From Pseudomonas taetrolens (lineage in GTDB: Bacteria > Pseudomonadota > Gammaproteobacteria > Pseudomonadales > Pseudomonadaceae): 64,000 nt of DNA. Every line of letters begins with the position of its first letter. The first letter of the stretch is position 1. This document shows, piece after piece, positions 17,595 through 27,016 of the stretch. The notes under the pieces are model-generated. The model had not been told where the DNA came from, searched no databases, and saw only the letters and a list, made by a program, of their open reading frames with translations. Both the position numbers and the translations under genes were made by a program. The stretch lies in contig NZ_LS483370.1 of assembly GCF_900475285.1 (NCBI RefSeq), positions 248,001 to 312,000 on the forward strand, written 5' to 3'.

Positions 17595-18791
17595 TTAGCT
17601 GTTAGGCAGCAAGCGGCAGGTGATGCTCTTGATGTAGCGTGTTTCGTTGATCGCCGGGTGCACCGGGTGATCCGGGCCCTGGCCGCCGCGCTCCAGCAGT
17701 TGGATATTGCGGTCCAGATGACGGGCGCTGGTCAGCAGGATGTTTTGCAGGTCGTCTTCCGGCAGGTGCATCGAGCACGATGCGCTGACCAGAATCCCGT
17801 CCTTGGTGAGCAGGCGCATGGCTTGCTCGTTCAGGCGGCGGTAGGCACCTTCACCGTTTTTCAGGTCTTTTTTACGTTTGATGAAGGCCGGAGGATCCGC
17901 CACGATTACGTCGAAACGCTCTTCGTTGGCTTTCAGCTCTTTCAGGGCTTCAAACACATCACCTTCCATGCAGGTGACTCTCTCGGCAAAACCGTTCAGC
18001 GCGGCGTTGCGCTCAACACCGTCCAGGGCGAACGACGAAGCGTCGACACAGGTCACTTCGCTGGCGCCGAAAGCGGCCGCCTGAATGCCCCAACCGCCGA
18101 TGTAGCTGAACAGGTCCAGAACCTTCTTGCCTTTGACGTACGGGGCCAGGCGGGCGCGGTTCATGCGGTGGTCGTAGAACCAGCCGGTTTTTTGACCGGC
18201 CATGACCGGAGCTTCGAACTTCACGCCGTTCTCTTCCAGGGCCACCCACTCAGGCACCAGGCCAAAGACGGTTTCAACGTAACGCTCCAGGCCTTCTGCG
18301 TCGCGGGCAGCCGAGTCGTTCTTGAACAGGATGCCGCTTGGCTTAAGGACTTGAACCAGGGCAGCGATCACGTCCTCTTTATGCTGTTCCATGGTGGCGG
18401 AAGCCAGTTGAACCACCAGGATGTCGCCGAAACGGTCCACCACCAGGCCCGGCAGCAAGTCGGAATCGCCGTACACCAAGCGGTAGTAAGGCTTGTCGAA
18501 CAGGCGGTCACGCAGGGACAGCGCCATGTTCAGACGGTGTACCAGCAGCGACTTGTCCAGCGGCAGTTTGATGTCGCGTGACAGCAGGCGGGCGCAGATC
18601 AGGTTGTTCGGGCTAATGGCAACGATGCCCAGCGGCTTGCCGCCGGCGGTTTCGAGAATGGCTTGGTCGCCAGCCTTGAAGCCATTGAGCGGGGTGGTGG
18701 CTACATCGATTTCGTTGCTGTAGACCCACAAGTGGCCGGCGCGCAGGCGTCGATCGGCATTGGCTTTAAGGCGCAGGCTTGGCAGGGACAT
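17595..18791 (-). CDS. rlmI: 23S rRNA (cytosine-C5) methyltransferase, RlmI family
   Basis: SAM-dependent methyltransferase of 398 residues. An N-terminal PUA domain (about residues 1-80, with RLRAGHLWVYSNEID) binds RNA, and a Rossmann methyltransferase domain follows, with VLDLFSYIGGWGIQAAAFGA for SAM binding and the catalytic-region motif VADPPAF. The late cysteine in SASCSMHLPED fits the m5C chemistry. E. coli RlmI methylates C1962 of 23S rRNA. The gene is divergent from mutM. Confidence 0.93.
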   Translation of the reverse strand: MSLPSLRLKANADRRLRAGHLWVYSNEIDVATTPLNGFKAGDQAILETAGGKPLGIVAISPNNLICARLLSRDIKLPLDKSLLVHRLNMALSLRDRLFDKPYYRLVYGDSDLLPGLVVDRFGDILVVQLASATMEQHKEDVIAALVQVLKPSGILFKNDSAARDAEGLERYVETVFGLVPEWVALEENGVKFEAPVMAGQKTGWFYDHRMNRARLAPYVKGKKVLDLFSYIGGWGIQAAAFGASEVTCVDASSFALDGVERNAALNGFAERVTCMEGDVFEALKELKANEERFDVIVADPPAFIKRKKDLKNGEGAYRRLNEQAMRLLTKDGILVSASCSMHLPEDDLQNILLTSARHLDRNIQLLERGGQGPDHPVHPAINETRYIKSITCRLLPNS

Positions 18792-18941
18792 GACGTCGCT
18801 CCGGGTATTGAAAAGGGCGCGATTATAGCCCTAGACGCTACCCGCAGGCTTGGCTGATTCAGCGCATTGCGTCGGACGCTGAGCCCAGCCTGCCAGAAAA
18901 TTCCGCTAGAATCGCCCGCTATTGCAGAGTGCGGAGAGCCC

Positions 18942-19754
18942 ATGCCTGAATTACCTGAAGTTGAAACCACCCGCCGTGGCATCGCCCCGCACCTTGAGGG
19001 GCAGCGGGTGAGTCGGGTGATCGTGCGCGACCGGCGCCTGCGCTGGCCGATCCCCGAGGACCTCGATGTACGCCTGTCCGGGCAGCGCATCGTGCTGGTG
19101 GAGCGGCGTGCCAAATACTTGCTGATCAACGCCGAAGTCGGAACCTTGATCAGCCATTTGGGAATGTCGGGCAACTTGCGGCTGGTCGAAGCCGGGTTGC
19201 CGGCCGCCAAGCATGAGCATGTGGACATTGAACTGGAGTCTGGACTGGCCTTGCGCTACACCGACCCGCGTCGGTTCGGCGCGATGCTGTGGAGCCTGGA
19301 CCCGCTCAACCACGAGTTGCTGGTGCGTCTGGGGCCAGAGCCGTTGACCGATCTGTTTGATGGTGATCGCTTGTTCCAGCTGTCGCGTAACCGTTCGATG
19401 GCGGTCAAACCGTTCATCATGGACAACGCCGTAGTGGTGGGCGTGGGAAATATTTACGCCACCGAAGCCCTGTTTGCTGCCGGGATCGATCCGCGTCGCG
19501 AAGCGCGAGGGATTTCCAGGGCGCGCTATTTAAAGCTGGCGATCGAGATCAAGCGAATTCTGGCCGCAGCCATTGAGCGCGGCGGTACCACCCTGCGCGA
19601 TTTCATCGGCGGCGATGGCCAGCCTGGCTACTTCCAGCAGGAGCTGTTCGTGTACGGGCGGGGTTATGAGGCTTGCAAGGTTTGCGGCAGCGAACTGCGC
19701 GAGGTCAAGCTGGGGCAGCGTGCCAGCGTATTCTGCCCGCGCTGCCAGACATAG
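18942..19754 (+). CDS. mutM: Formamidopyrimidine-DNA glycosylase / AP lyase
   Basis: Base-excision repair enzyme that removes 8-oxoguanine and FapyG. The product has 270 residues. ATG 18942 is required because the mature enzyme uses the N-terminal proline: it starts MPELPEVET, with P2 as nucleophile and E3 as acid. The conserved lysine lies in RRAKYLL, the helix-two-turn-helix region includes [13 protein letters not shown], and the C-terminal zinc finger has CKVCG and CPRC. GGAGAG lies just upstream. Confidence 0.98.
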   Translation: MPELPEVETTRRGIAPHLEGQRVSRVIVRDRRLRWPIPEDLDVRLSGQRIVLVERRAKYLLINAEVGTLISHLGMSGNLRLVEAGLPAAKHEHVDIELESGLALRYTDPRRFGAMLWSLDPLNHELLVRLGPEPLTDLFDGDRLFQLSRNRSMAVKPFIMDNAVVVGVGNIYATEALFAAGIDPRREARGISRARYLKLAIEIKRILAAAIERGGTTLRDFIGGDGQPGYFQQELFVYGRGYEACKVCGSELREVKLGQRASVFCPRCQT

Positions 19755-19774
19755 GATTGAACTCAAGGCCTGGC

Positions 19775-19800
19775 AGAGGCGAGCGTGCTCGCTCCTGCAG
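19775..19800. repeat. Single REP element (family A) between convergent mutM and ferredoxin genes
   Basis: The palindromic core GGCGAGCGTGCTCGCTCC lies in the 58-base gap between convergent genes; it may act as a transcript end. Confidence 0.7.
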
Positions 19801-19812
19801 GGTATGGGTGGC

Positions 19813-20733
<921 letters not shown>

Positions 20734-20761
20734 CTATAGACGCGTCCAGATAAGTCCTTTT

Positions 20762-22357
20762 TCATGAATTTTTCAGGCGCTCGGCCAGCTGCGAGGCCAG
20801 TTTTGCCGTGAGCCCGTACACTGACAATTGTGGGTTAGCCCCAATGCTGGTGGGGAAAAGAGAGCCATCGTGGATCGATACATTACGCAATTGATGATGA
20901 CGGCCGAGACTGTCGGTGACGGCCATTCGAGTATTTTCACCCATCGCACAACCCCCCATCACATGAGCGCTGGCCAGGCGTGTTCGATACAACTCAAGGC
21001 TCAAACTGTCGATTCGATCACGTGTTTCACGCAGGCTGCTCATGTAGCGCGCATCGCTGTGCAACGGCATGACTGCCGTGGCGCCCGCTGCAAACTGAAT
21101 CTCGGCCATGCTGTGGAAGGCTCGCTTCAACGCCTCCCAGCCGTAAGGCGTGAGGGTGTAATCGAGTGTCGGGCTGCCGTCCGAGCGCAATTCGACATGT
21201 CCGCCGGGACTGTCGGGATGAAAACCGTCGCGCATCAACGCCAGCATCATGTGCGTGTTGGGCAGTTGCGCCATGTGCAGGGCGTTGGTTTGCCCATAGC
21301 TGGAGAATAATGTGGCGGCCAAAGCCGGGTGCAGCGGCGGTACTTCGAGTTTGTAGCCCATGGGGCCGGTGGTGCCGTCTTTCCATTGAAAGTGATCGGA
21401 GTAGATCGACTGAGGCGCACCATAAAACGGGTTGATCGCCTCGGGGAATAGACCCGCAGAGAAGTTCACCAGGTGCAGAAACGTGCGTTTACCGAGTCGA
21501 TTGTGAGGGTCGGGTGCGTCGGAACGCATCAGCAGACCGGGTGTGTTGATGCCGCCTCCCGCCAGCACGTAATGCCGCGCCTTGACTGTAATCGTGTGCC
21601 CGTTGGCAGCTACGCAGCGACTGTCCATGCCCTGGCATTCCAGGCCGTTGACCTGATCCCCCGTGATCAATAATCGCTGGGCGCGGGCCATGTACAACAA
21701 CTCTCCGCCTTTTTCGAGCATGGCCGGGATGGTGGTCACCAGCATCGATTGCTTGGCGTTGGTCGGACAGCCCATGCCGCAGTACCCCAGGTTCCAGCAG
21801 CCGCGGACGTTGCGTGGAATCACATGCCAGCTGTAGCCGAGCTTTTCACAGCCGTTGCGAATCACTTCATTGTTGGCATTGGGCGGGATCACCCAGGGGG
21901 CGATGCCCAGGCGCTGCTCCATCTGTTCAAACCAGGGCGCCATCTGTTCGCTGCTGTGGCCGATGACCTGATGCTCACGGGCCCAATGCTCCAGGGTGGG
22001 CCCCGGGGTGCGGAAGCTGGATGCCCAGTTGACCAGGGTCGTGCCACCCACGGCACGCCCCTGGAGGATGCTGATGGCGCCGTCTTTGCTCATTCGGCCG
22101 ATACCTTCCTGGTAGAGGCTGGCATACGCTTCGTTTTCGAGCAGCGTGAAATCGCGGCTGGTTTTGAGCGGGCCTTCTTCGATCAGTAGAACCTTGTAAC
22201 CCGCTGCACTGAGGATTTCGGCCGTGGTGCCGCCCCCGGCGCCACTGCCAATGATGGCAACGTCGGCTTCGAGCGTAAGGTCGCTGTCGAGTTGCGAGCC
22301 ATCATAGGTTTTCCAGCCTCGGGCCAGGCCTTCACGGAATGGATCGGGTACGGGCAT
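20762..22357 (-). CDS. GMC-family alcohol dehydrogenase/oxidoreductase
   Basis: FAD-dependent oxidoreductase of 531 residues. The FAD-binding fold is ADVAIIGSGAGGGTTAEILSAAG at about 33-54, GRAVGGTTLVNWASSF is the GMC signature, and the C-terminal active-site region contains SAHVMGGCAMG and GSLFPTSIGANPQLSVYGL. It is the third gene of an operon with a coniferyl-aldehyde-type dehydrogenase and a small Tat-exported protein. Together they suggest alcohol to aldehyde to acid oxidation. A cysteine-rich stretch (CWNLGYCGMGCPTNAK) resembles that of membrane-associated GMC dehydrogenases. The substrate is not evident; aromatic or long-chain alcohols are plausible. Confidence 0.9.
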   Translation of the reverse strand: MPVPDPFREGLARGWKTYDGSQLDSDLTLEADVAIIGSGAGGGTTAEILSAAGYKVLLIEEGPLKTSRDFTLLENEAYASLYQEGIGRMSKDGAISILQGRAVGGTTLVNWASSFRTPGPTLEHWAREHQVIGHSSEQMAPWFEQMEQRLGIAPWVIPPNANNEVIRNGCEKLGYSWHVIPRNVRGCWNLGYCGMGCPTNAKQSMLVTTIPAMLEKGGELLYMARAQRLLITGDQVNGLECQGMDSRCVAANGHTITVKARHYVLAGGGINTPGLLMRSDAPDPHNRLGKRTFLHLVNFSAGLFPEAINPFYGAPQSIYSDHFQWKDGTTGPMGYKLEVPPLHPALAATLFSSYGQTNALHMAQLPNTHMMLALMRDGFHPDSPGGHVELRSDGSPTLDYTLTPYGWEALKRAFHSMAEIQFAAGATAVMPLHSDARYMSSLRETRDRIDSLSLELYRTRLASAHVMGGCAMGENTRMAVTDSLGRHHQLRNVSIHDGSLFPTSIGANPQLSVYGLTAKLASQLAERLKNS

Positions 22358-22427
22358 AAGTAGTTTCTCAGGCTGAAATTATTATTATTTGAGCGCGCTG
22401 CGCAGGTCATCATGGGCGCCGGGCCAT

Positions 22428-22973
22428 TCAGACCGCGGGTGGTCCCGGGTATCCGCAATGGGCCCATGATTCGGGGCATTCGTACCGGCTCATCATCACC
22501 AATTTCAGCAGCGAACCATGCCCCATGCGCAGCAGGTCGATGCGGCTGTTTGCCCAGCGCTGCAAAAAATGCTGGATGTGCTCGGCGCTGGCGTTTTCCC
22601 AGCGCCCCCAAACGCCGGTCAACGGGCCGCGGGTCACGGGCATGGCGAGGACGTCGAACAATTGCTGGGTAAGGGTCAGGAGAGCGGGCGACAAGTGATT
22701 CAGGTTGTTGTCCAGCATCAACAGTGTGGCGTCGTTTACGCCGGGCTGGTCCGGTGCGTCGACGCTGCCGGCCAGCATGACCGGGATCACCGCTTGCAGA
22801 AAAACCACGTCGCTGCTGCGCAATATGGCAAAGCCACTGGCACGGGGACTGGCCGAGCAACCGCTGAGGCTGGCACCCAAGCCGGCAGTTGCCAAAAATG
22901 CACTGGCGCACAGGCCGATTTTCAGCGCACCGCGACGGGAAAGCAGGGTAGTTTCAACACACGATTCAGGCAT
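22428..22973 (-). CDS. Tat-exported small lipoprotein, probable subunit of the GMC dehydrogenase
   Basis: Protein of 181 residues. The N-terminus carries a twin-arginine signal (LSRRGALKIGL) and then LSGC, a possible lipobox. The C-terminal end YECPESWAHCGYPGPP resembles the terminus of gluconate-2-dehydrogenase subunit-3-like proteins, which partner GMC dehydrogenases. ATG 22973 is chosen because GCGAGG lies 7 bases upstream and the Tat motif is near the start; two earlier in-frame starts exist. It sits between the aldehyde dehydrogenase and GMC genes in one operon. If it is a true partner, the GMC enzyme may act at the membrane or be co-exported, since that enzyme has no signal of its own. 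Confidence 0.75.
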   Translation of the reverse strand: MPESCVETTLLSRRGALKIGLCASAFLATAGLGASLSGCSASPRASGFAILRSSDVVFLQAVIPVMLAGSVDAPDQPGVNDATLLMLDNNLNHLSPALLTLTQQLFDVLAMPVTRGPLTGVWGRWENASAEHIQHFLQRWANSRIDLLRMGHGSLLKLVMMSRYECPESWAHCGYPGPPAV

Positions 22974-23018
22974 GGGTGGCCTCGCCATCAAATTGGACAC
23001 TCAGGGCAAGCCTTTAGC

Positions 23019-24449
23019 CTATCGGACAAACAGCTTTTGAATCAGGCGCACCAGCTGTCGTCCGTAAGGCGGGTAGATCATCTGCGAACCGTTCCAGCGC
23101 TGCTTGCTCAGCACGCCCTTGGCGTTGCTGAAGGTCAAGAAGCCTTCGTGGCCATGGTAATGGCCCATTCCCGATTGCCCGACGCCGCCAAAGGGCAAGC
23201 CGTCGATGGCGACGTGCAGCAGTGTTTCGTTGATGCACACGCCGCCTGAATGGGTGAGCTGGATCACGCGGTCCTGTTCACGCTTGTCGTAACCGAAGTA
23301 ATAAAGAGCCAGCGGGCGAGGTCGGGCGTTGATATAGGCCAGCGCCTGATCCAGATCGCTGTACGCCACGATGGGCAGCAGCGGGCCGAAGATTTCGTCC
23401 TGCATTACCTGCATGTCGTCAGTGACATTCAACAACAGGCTGTGGGGCATGCGTCGTCCCTGACCTTGTTCATACAGTGAAATCAGGCGCGCACCTTTGA
23501 GTGTCGCATCGGTTTTCAGCTGCTCAAGTCTTGCGACCTGGCGTTGGTTGATAATTGCACTGTAATCCGGGTTGTCGATCAAGGTCGGGTAAAAGCTGTG
23601 GATGGCCTGGCGGTAGGCCTCAACGAACGCCTCGATCCGCGTCTGTGGCACCAGTACGTAATCCGGTGCGATACAGGTTTGCCCGGCGTTCAGGGATTTT
23701 CCCCAGGCAATACGCTGGGCCGCGTCTTTAAGCGGCACATCGCTGGAGACGATAGCCGGTGATTTGCCGCCCAGCTCCAGGGTTATCGGGGTCAGGTTTG
23801 CCGACGCGGCTTTCATCACTTGCCTGCCGACATGGGTGGAGCCGGTGAACAACAGATGATCGAACGCCAGTCCGGAAAATTCCACGGCCACATCGGCTTC
23901 ACCCAGTACGACGGCGACCATGTCTTCTGGGAAAATGCGTTCCAGCAGGTCCTTGAGCAAGCGCCCGGTGGCCGGTGTGAACTCGCTGAGCTTGAGCATG
24001 ACCCGATTACCGGCAGCCAATGCGCCGACCAGAGGGCCGATCGCCAGGTACAGCGGGTAGTTCCACGGGACGATGATCCCTACGACCCCCAGCGGTTGAT
24101 AGACCACTTTGGCGCTGGCGGGCTGGAACATCATGCTCACGCGGCGAGATGAAGGTTTCATCCAGCGCTTGAGGTGTTTGAGGGTGTCGTCAATGCAGTG
24201 AAGGCTGGGCATCAATTCAGCGAACAGGGTTTCATCAGGGCTTCGGTGGCTGAAATCCTGGCTGATGGCGTCGATCAGAACCTCACGTTCATCACTTAGT
24301 AACCGGCGCAGGCTCTTTAGCCATTGCTGGCGTTGCGCAAACGGCGGAAATGGATGAGCCGCATAGGCTTGCCGCTGTTTGTCGAGCAGGGCATGGAGAT
24401 CATCCCCCATGGCTGAAGCGTCTTGAAGAGAGGCACTGTCGGCAGACAT
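23019..24449 (-). CDS. calB: Coniferyl-aldehyde-type NAD(P)+ aldehyde dehydrogenase
   Basis: Class 3-like aldehyde dehydrogenase of 476 residues that oxidises aldehydes to acids. Motifs: PWNYPLYLAIGPLVGALAAGN for cofactor binding, FTGSTHVGRQVM, the catalytic glutamate region LELGGKSPAIV and the nucleophile cysteine in AGQTCIAPDYVL. The length and the absence of a mitochondrial-type N-extension fit CalB. ATG 24449 has GGAGCG six bases upstream. It is the first gene of a three-gene operon with a Tat lipoprotein and a GMC oxidoreductase, under a promoter with a palindrome overlapping it (24501-24529). The coniferyl aldehyde substrate is a family name, not proven. Confidence 0.88.
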   Translation of the reverse strand: MSADSASLQDASAMGDDLHALLDKQRQAYAAHPFPPFAQRQQWLKSLRRLLSDEREVLIDAISQDFSHRSPDETLFAELMPSLHCIDDTLKHLKRWMKPSSRRVSMMFQPASAKVVYQPLGVVGIIVPWNYPLYLAIGPLVGALAAGNRVMLKLSEFTPATGRLLKDLLERIFPEDMVAVVLGEADVAVEFSGLAFDHLLFTGSTHVGRQVMKAASANLTPITLELGGKSPAIVSSDVPLKDAAQRIAWGKSLNAGQTCIAPDYVLVPQTRIEAFVEAYRQAIHSFYPTLIDNPDYSAIINQRQVARLEQLKTDATLKGARLISLYEQGQGRRMPHSLLLNVTDDMQVMQDEIFGPLLPIVAYSDLDQALAYINARPRPLALYYFGYDKREQDRVIQLTHSGGVCINETLLHVAIDGLPFGGVGQSGMGHYHGHEGFLTFSNAKGVLSKQRWNGSQMIYPPYGRQLVRLIQKLFVR

Positions 24450-24500
24450 GGTTCGCTCCAGGCGGATTCTGTAGGCGTTGTTTTTATGAGAATAGCGTGA

Positions 24501-24529
24501 TTTTTAGAGCCTATACTCTAAATTGTCAA
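24501..24529 (-). promoter_or_regulatory. Promoter of the aldehyde/alcohol dehydrogenase operon with overlapping TetR-type operator
   Basis: On the minus strand a perfect -35 box TTGACA (24524-24529) is separated by 17 bases from TAAAAA (24501-24506). Between and over them lies TTTAGAG-N6-CTCTAAA (24503-24522), a perfect 7-base inverted repeat. Binding of a dimer here would block polymerase. The divergent TetR-family gene starting at 24611 is the obvious candidate ligand. Confidence 0.7.
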
Positions 24530-24610
24530 TCGGGGCCTGTATGCCATGTTGTTTATCGATCCGGGGTTAGGCCGTAAGATGCCATTCGTTATTCACTAAA
24601 GCCTAAGCTC

Positions 24611-25279
24611 ATGGTCACACGAATAAAAACCAGCCAGCGCATCGTAAATAGCAGCCTGGAGTTGTTTAACCAGCTGGGTGAGCGCAGTGTCACGACCAAT
24701 CATATTGCGGCCCATATGGAGATCTCTCCGGGCAATCTGTATTACCACTTCCCCAATAAGCAGGCGATCATCTCGGTATTGTTCAGCGAGTACGAGACGC
24801 TGGTATTGAGCTTTTTACGCCCGCTCGAAGGGCGTGCGTTCAACGTCGATGACAAGCGCTTTTATTTGCAAAAACTGCTCGATGCCATGTGGCGCTATCG
24901 GTTTCTGTATCGCGATACTGAGCACTTTCTGCACAGTGACAATGAACTGGCCGCCCGCTACCGACAGTTTTCCCGGCAATGCCTGGCTCAGGCGCAAATG
25001 ATCTATGCCGGGTTTGTCGATGCCGGGATCCTGCGCATGACGCCTCTGCAAATTGAGTCGTTGACCCTCAATGCGTGGATTATCCTCACCTCATGGGTCA
25101 GCTTCCTGTGTACCACCCGCGAATCCGGTGACCAGCTCAGTGAGCGCGCGATCAAGCGCGGGGTGTACCAACTGCTGGTGCTGGAGTCGGGCTTTGTCAC
25201 TGAAGAGGCCCGCGAGGCGGTCGACTTCCTGATCAACGAATACTACGTTCCTCTGGAAGACGCGCTGCACGATCACTAA
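24611..25279 (+). CDS. TetR-family transcriptional regulator, divergent to the dehydrogenase operon
   Basis: Repressor-type protein of 222 residues. The N-terminal helix-turn-helix domain reads RIVNSSLELFNQLGERSVTTNHIA then MEISPGNLYYHFPNKQAI, characteristic of TetR proteins. The rest is an all-helical ligand domain. It is divergent from the aldehyde dehydrogenase operon, and a perfect palindrome sits in that operon's promoter, so local control is likely; the inducer could be an alcohol, an aldehyde or a fatty-acid-like compound. The same arrangement occurs in P. aeruginosa around PA0364-PA0367. Confidence 0.9.
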   Translation: MVTRIKTSQRIVNSSLELFNQLGERSVTTNHIAAHMEISPGNLYYHFPNKQAIISVLFSEYETLVLSFLRPLEGRAFNVDDKRFYLQKLLDAMWRYRFLYRDTEHFLHSDNELAARYRQFSRQCLAQAQMIYAGFVDAGILRMTPLQIESLTLNAWIILTSWVSFLCTTRESGDQLSERAIKRGVYQLLVLESGFVTEEAREAVDFLINEYYVPLEDALHDH

Positions 25280-25309
25280 CTGCATTTCACCCCTTTACAG
25301 GAGTTCACT

Positions 25310-26164
25310 ATGCCCGTTGCGCAATTGATCAGCCCCGAAGTCCTGCTGGAACGCCAGGAACGGCCCGGTCTGATTATTCTGGATTGCCGTTTTGCCCTTG
25401 AAGACCCGGACTACGGCCTTTGCAGCTATGCCGAAGGGCATATCGCCGGTGCGCAGTTTGCCGACCTTGAGCGGGACTTGAGCGGGCCGGTCATCAAAGG
25501 CGTGACCGGGCGCCACCCGCTACCCGATCCTGCGGTATTGCTTGAGCGACTGCGCGCCTGGGGCATTGACGCCGAAAGCGACGTGGTGCTCTACGACGAT
25601 GGCCCTGGTGCCTTTGCGGCACGGGCGTGGTGGTTGCTGACCTGGCTGGGCAAGCGCGATGGCGTGTTTATCCTTGATGGTGGCCTCAAGGCCTGGCATG
25701 GCGCGGGGTTGCCGCTCAGCCTGGATGCGGTGGTGGTCCCGAGGGGTGACTTCAATGGCAAGCCTGACCCCCGTTTGCTACTGGACGCGGAGCACTTGCA
25801 AAAACGCCTGGGTGATCCGGCGCTGACCTTGATCGATGCCCGTGCCCAGCCGCGCTTTCGCGGTGAAGTCGAACCTATCGATCCTGTTGCCGGACATATC
25901 CCTGGCGCGCAATGTGCCGCGTTCAGTGAAAACCTCGATAGCACGGGGCGCTTCTTGCCTGCCGGGCAGCTCAAGCAACGCTTTGCTGAAAAGCTCGCTG
26001 GCCGCGCGCCCGAGTCGCTGGTCGCGTATTGCGGTTCCGGCGTGACGGCCTGCCACAACCTGTTTGCACTGGGGTTGGCGGGGTATCCGTTGGGCAAGCT
26101 CTATGCGGGCTCGTGGAGTGAGTGGATCAATGATCCGGCGCGCGGGATAGCCACGGGCGATTGA
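25310..26164 (+). CDS. Two-domain rhodanese-type sulfurtransferase
   Basis: Protein of 284 residues with tandem rhodanese domains. The N-terminal inactive domain includes YAEGHIAGAQFADLERDLSG. The C-terminal catalytic domain includes GHIPGAQCAAFSENLD and the active-site loop CGSGVTA, the cysteine being the sulfur carrier. A CGSGVTA loop is closer to 3-mercaptopyruvate sulfurtransferases (SseA) than to thiosulfate rhodaneses (CRxGx[R/T]), so MST activity is likely. AGGAG lies just upstream of ATG 25310. It follows the TetR gene by 30 bases, possibly co-transcribed, and converges on an AraC gene with only 9 bases between. Confidence 0.9.
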   Translation: MPVAQLISPEVLLERQERPGLIILDCRFALEDPDYGLCSYAEGHIAGAQFADLERDLSGPVIKGVTGRHPLPDPAVLLERLRAWGIDAESDVVLYDDGPGAFAARAWWLLTWLGKRDGVFILDGGLKAWHGAGLPLSLDAVVVPRGDFNGKPDPRLLLDAEHLQKRLGDPALTLIDARAQPRFRGEVEPIDPVAGHIPGAQCAAFSENLDSTGRFLPAGQLKQRFAEKLAGRAPESLVAYCGSGVTACHNLFALGLAGYPLGKLYAGSWSEWINDPARGIATGD

Positions 26165-26173
26165 AGCAGGTAT

Positions 26174-27016
26174 CTATGCGTCCGGGAGCTGGGCACTGGC
26201 CGCTCGATACGCGCCGGGGCCCACGCCGTAGACCTTCTTGAACTGCCGGCTCAGGTGACTTTGATCGGCAAATCCCAACTGCATCGCAACGTGCAGCGGC
26301 AAGCAGCCTTTCTGCAGCAAGGCCCGGGCATGGGCAATGCGCTGCTGCATCAACCACGTGTGCGGTGGCATGCCTGTCGCGCGCTGGAACACGCGGGCAA
26401 AGTGGAAGGGTGAAAGATTGACCGCAGCCGCCAGCTCTTCCAGCGAAGGTGGCTGCGCCAGTCGCGCCTGCAACAGTTCTTTGGCCTGATTCACTGCACG
26501 GTGTTCGACCCCGGGTTTGGCCGGCAGCGGCAGTCGTGCATGGCGAGTGAGCAGCGCGAGCATCATTTGGCGCCACAATGTTTGCTGCTGCAATGCAGAC
26601 TCAGGCTCTTCAAGCAATTGATGCAATTGGCACAAGCCGCTGAATAATGCAGGGTCATGCAGCAGCGTGTCATTGAACGTTGGCAAGTGGGACGCAGGCA
26701 GCCCAAGCTCTTCCAGCAGACGGTACATTTGCACGTTGTCCGGGTAAAACGCCCGATAGCGCCAGCCGGCATCATGGCCTTTGTGGCCGTTGTGAACTTC
26801 GTCCGGGTTGATCAATACCAGGGTGCCGGTGGCCGCGAGATGTTCGGCGCCCCGATAGCGATAACGCTGGGCACCGGCCATGATCATGCCGATGACAAAA
26901 CCATCATGCACATGTGGCACGAAGCGGTGCTCGATGTAGCGTGCCGTGAGCAATTCGACACCCGTCAGCGGGGGCGTTTGCCAGAAGCGGATCGACTCAC
27001 CCGGGTCGGTGTTCAT
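26174..27016 (-). CDS. AraC-family transcriptional regulator
   Basis: Protein of 280 residues. The N-terminal half is an AraC-type cupin sensor (HRFVPHVHDGFVIGMIMAG, GTLVLINPDEVHNG). The C-terminal double helix-turn-helix includes LEELAAAVNLSPFHFARVFQRATGMPPHTWL and VAMQLGFADQSHLSRQFKKVYGVGPGAYR. ATG 27016 forms an ATGA overlap of 4 bases with the stop of the upstream YheT-like hydrolase gene; a start 33 bases earlier is possible but would overlap more. Co-transcription with the hydrolase is likely. The regulon is unknown. Confidence 0.9.
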   Translation of the reverse strand: MNTDPGESIRFWQTPPLTGVELLTARYIEHRFVPHVHDGFVIGMIMAGAQRYRYRGAEHLAATGTLVLINPDEVHNGHKGHDAGWRYRAFYPDNVQMYRLLEELGLPASHLPTFNDTLLHDPALFSGLCQLHQLLEEPESALQQQTLWRQMMLALLTRHARLPLPAKPGVEHRAVNQAKELLQARLAQPPSLEELAAAVNLSPFHFARVFQRATGMPPHTWLMQQRIAHARALLQKGCLPLHVAMQLGFADQSHLSRQFKKVYGVGPGAYRAASAQLPDA

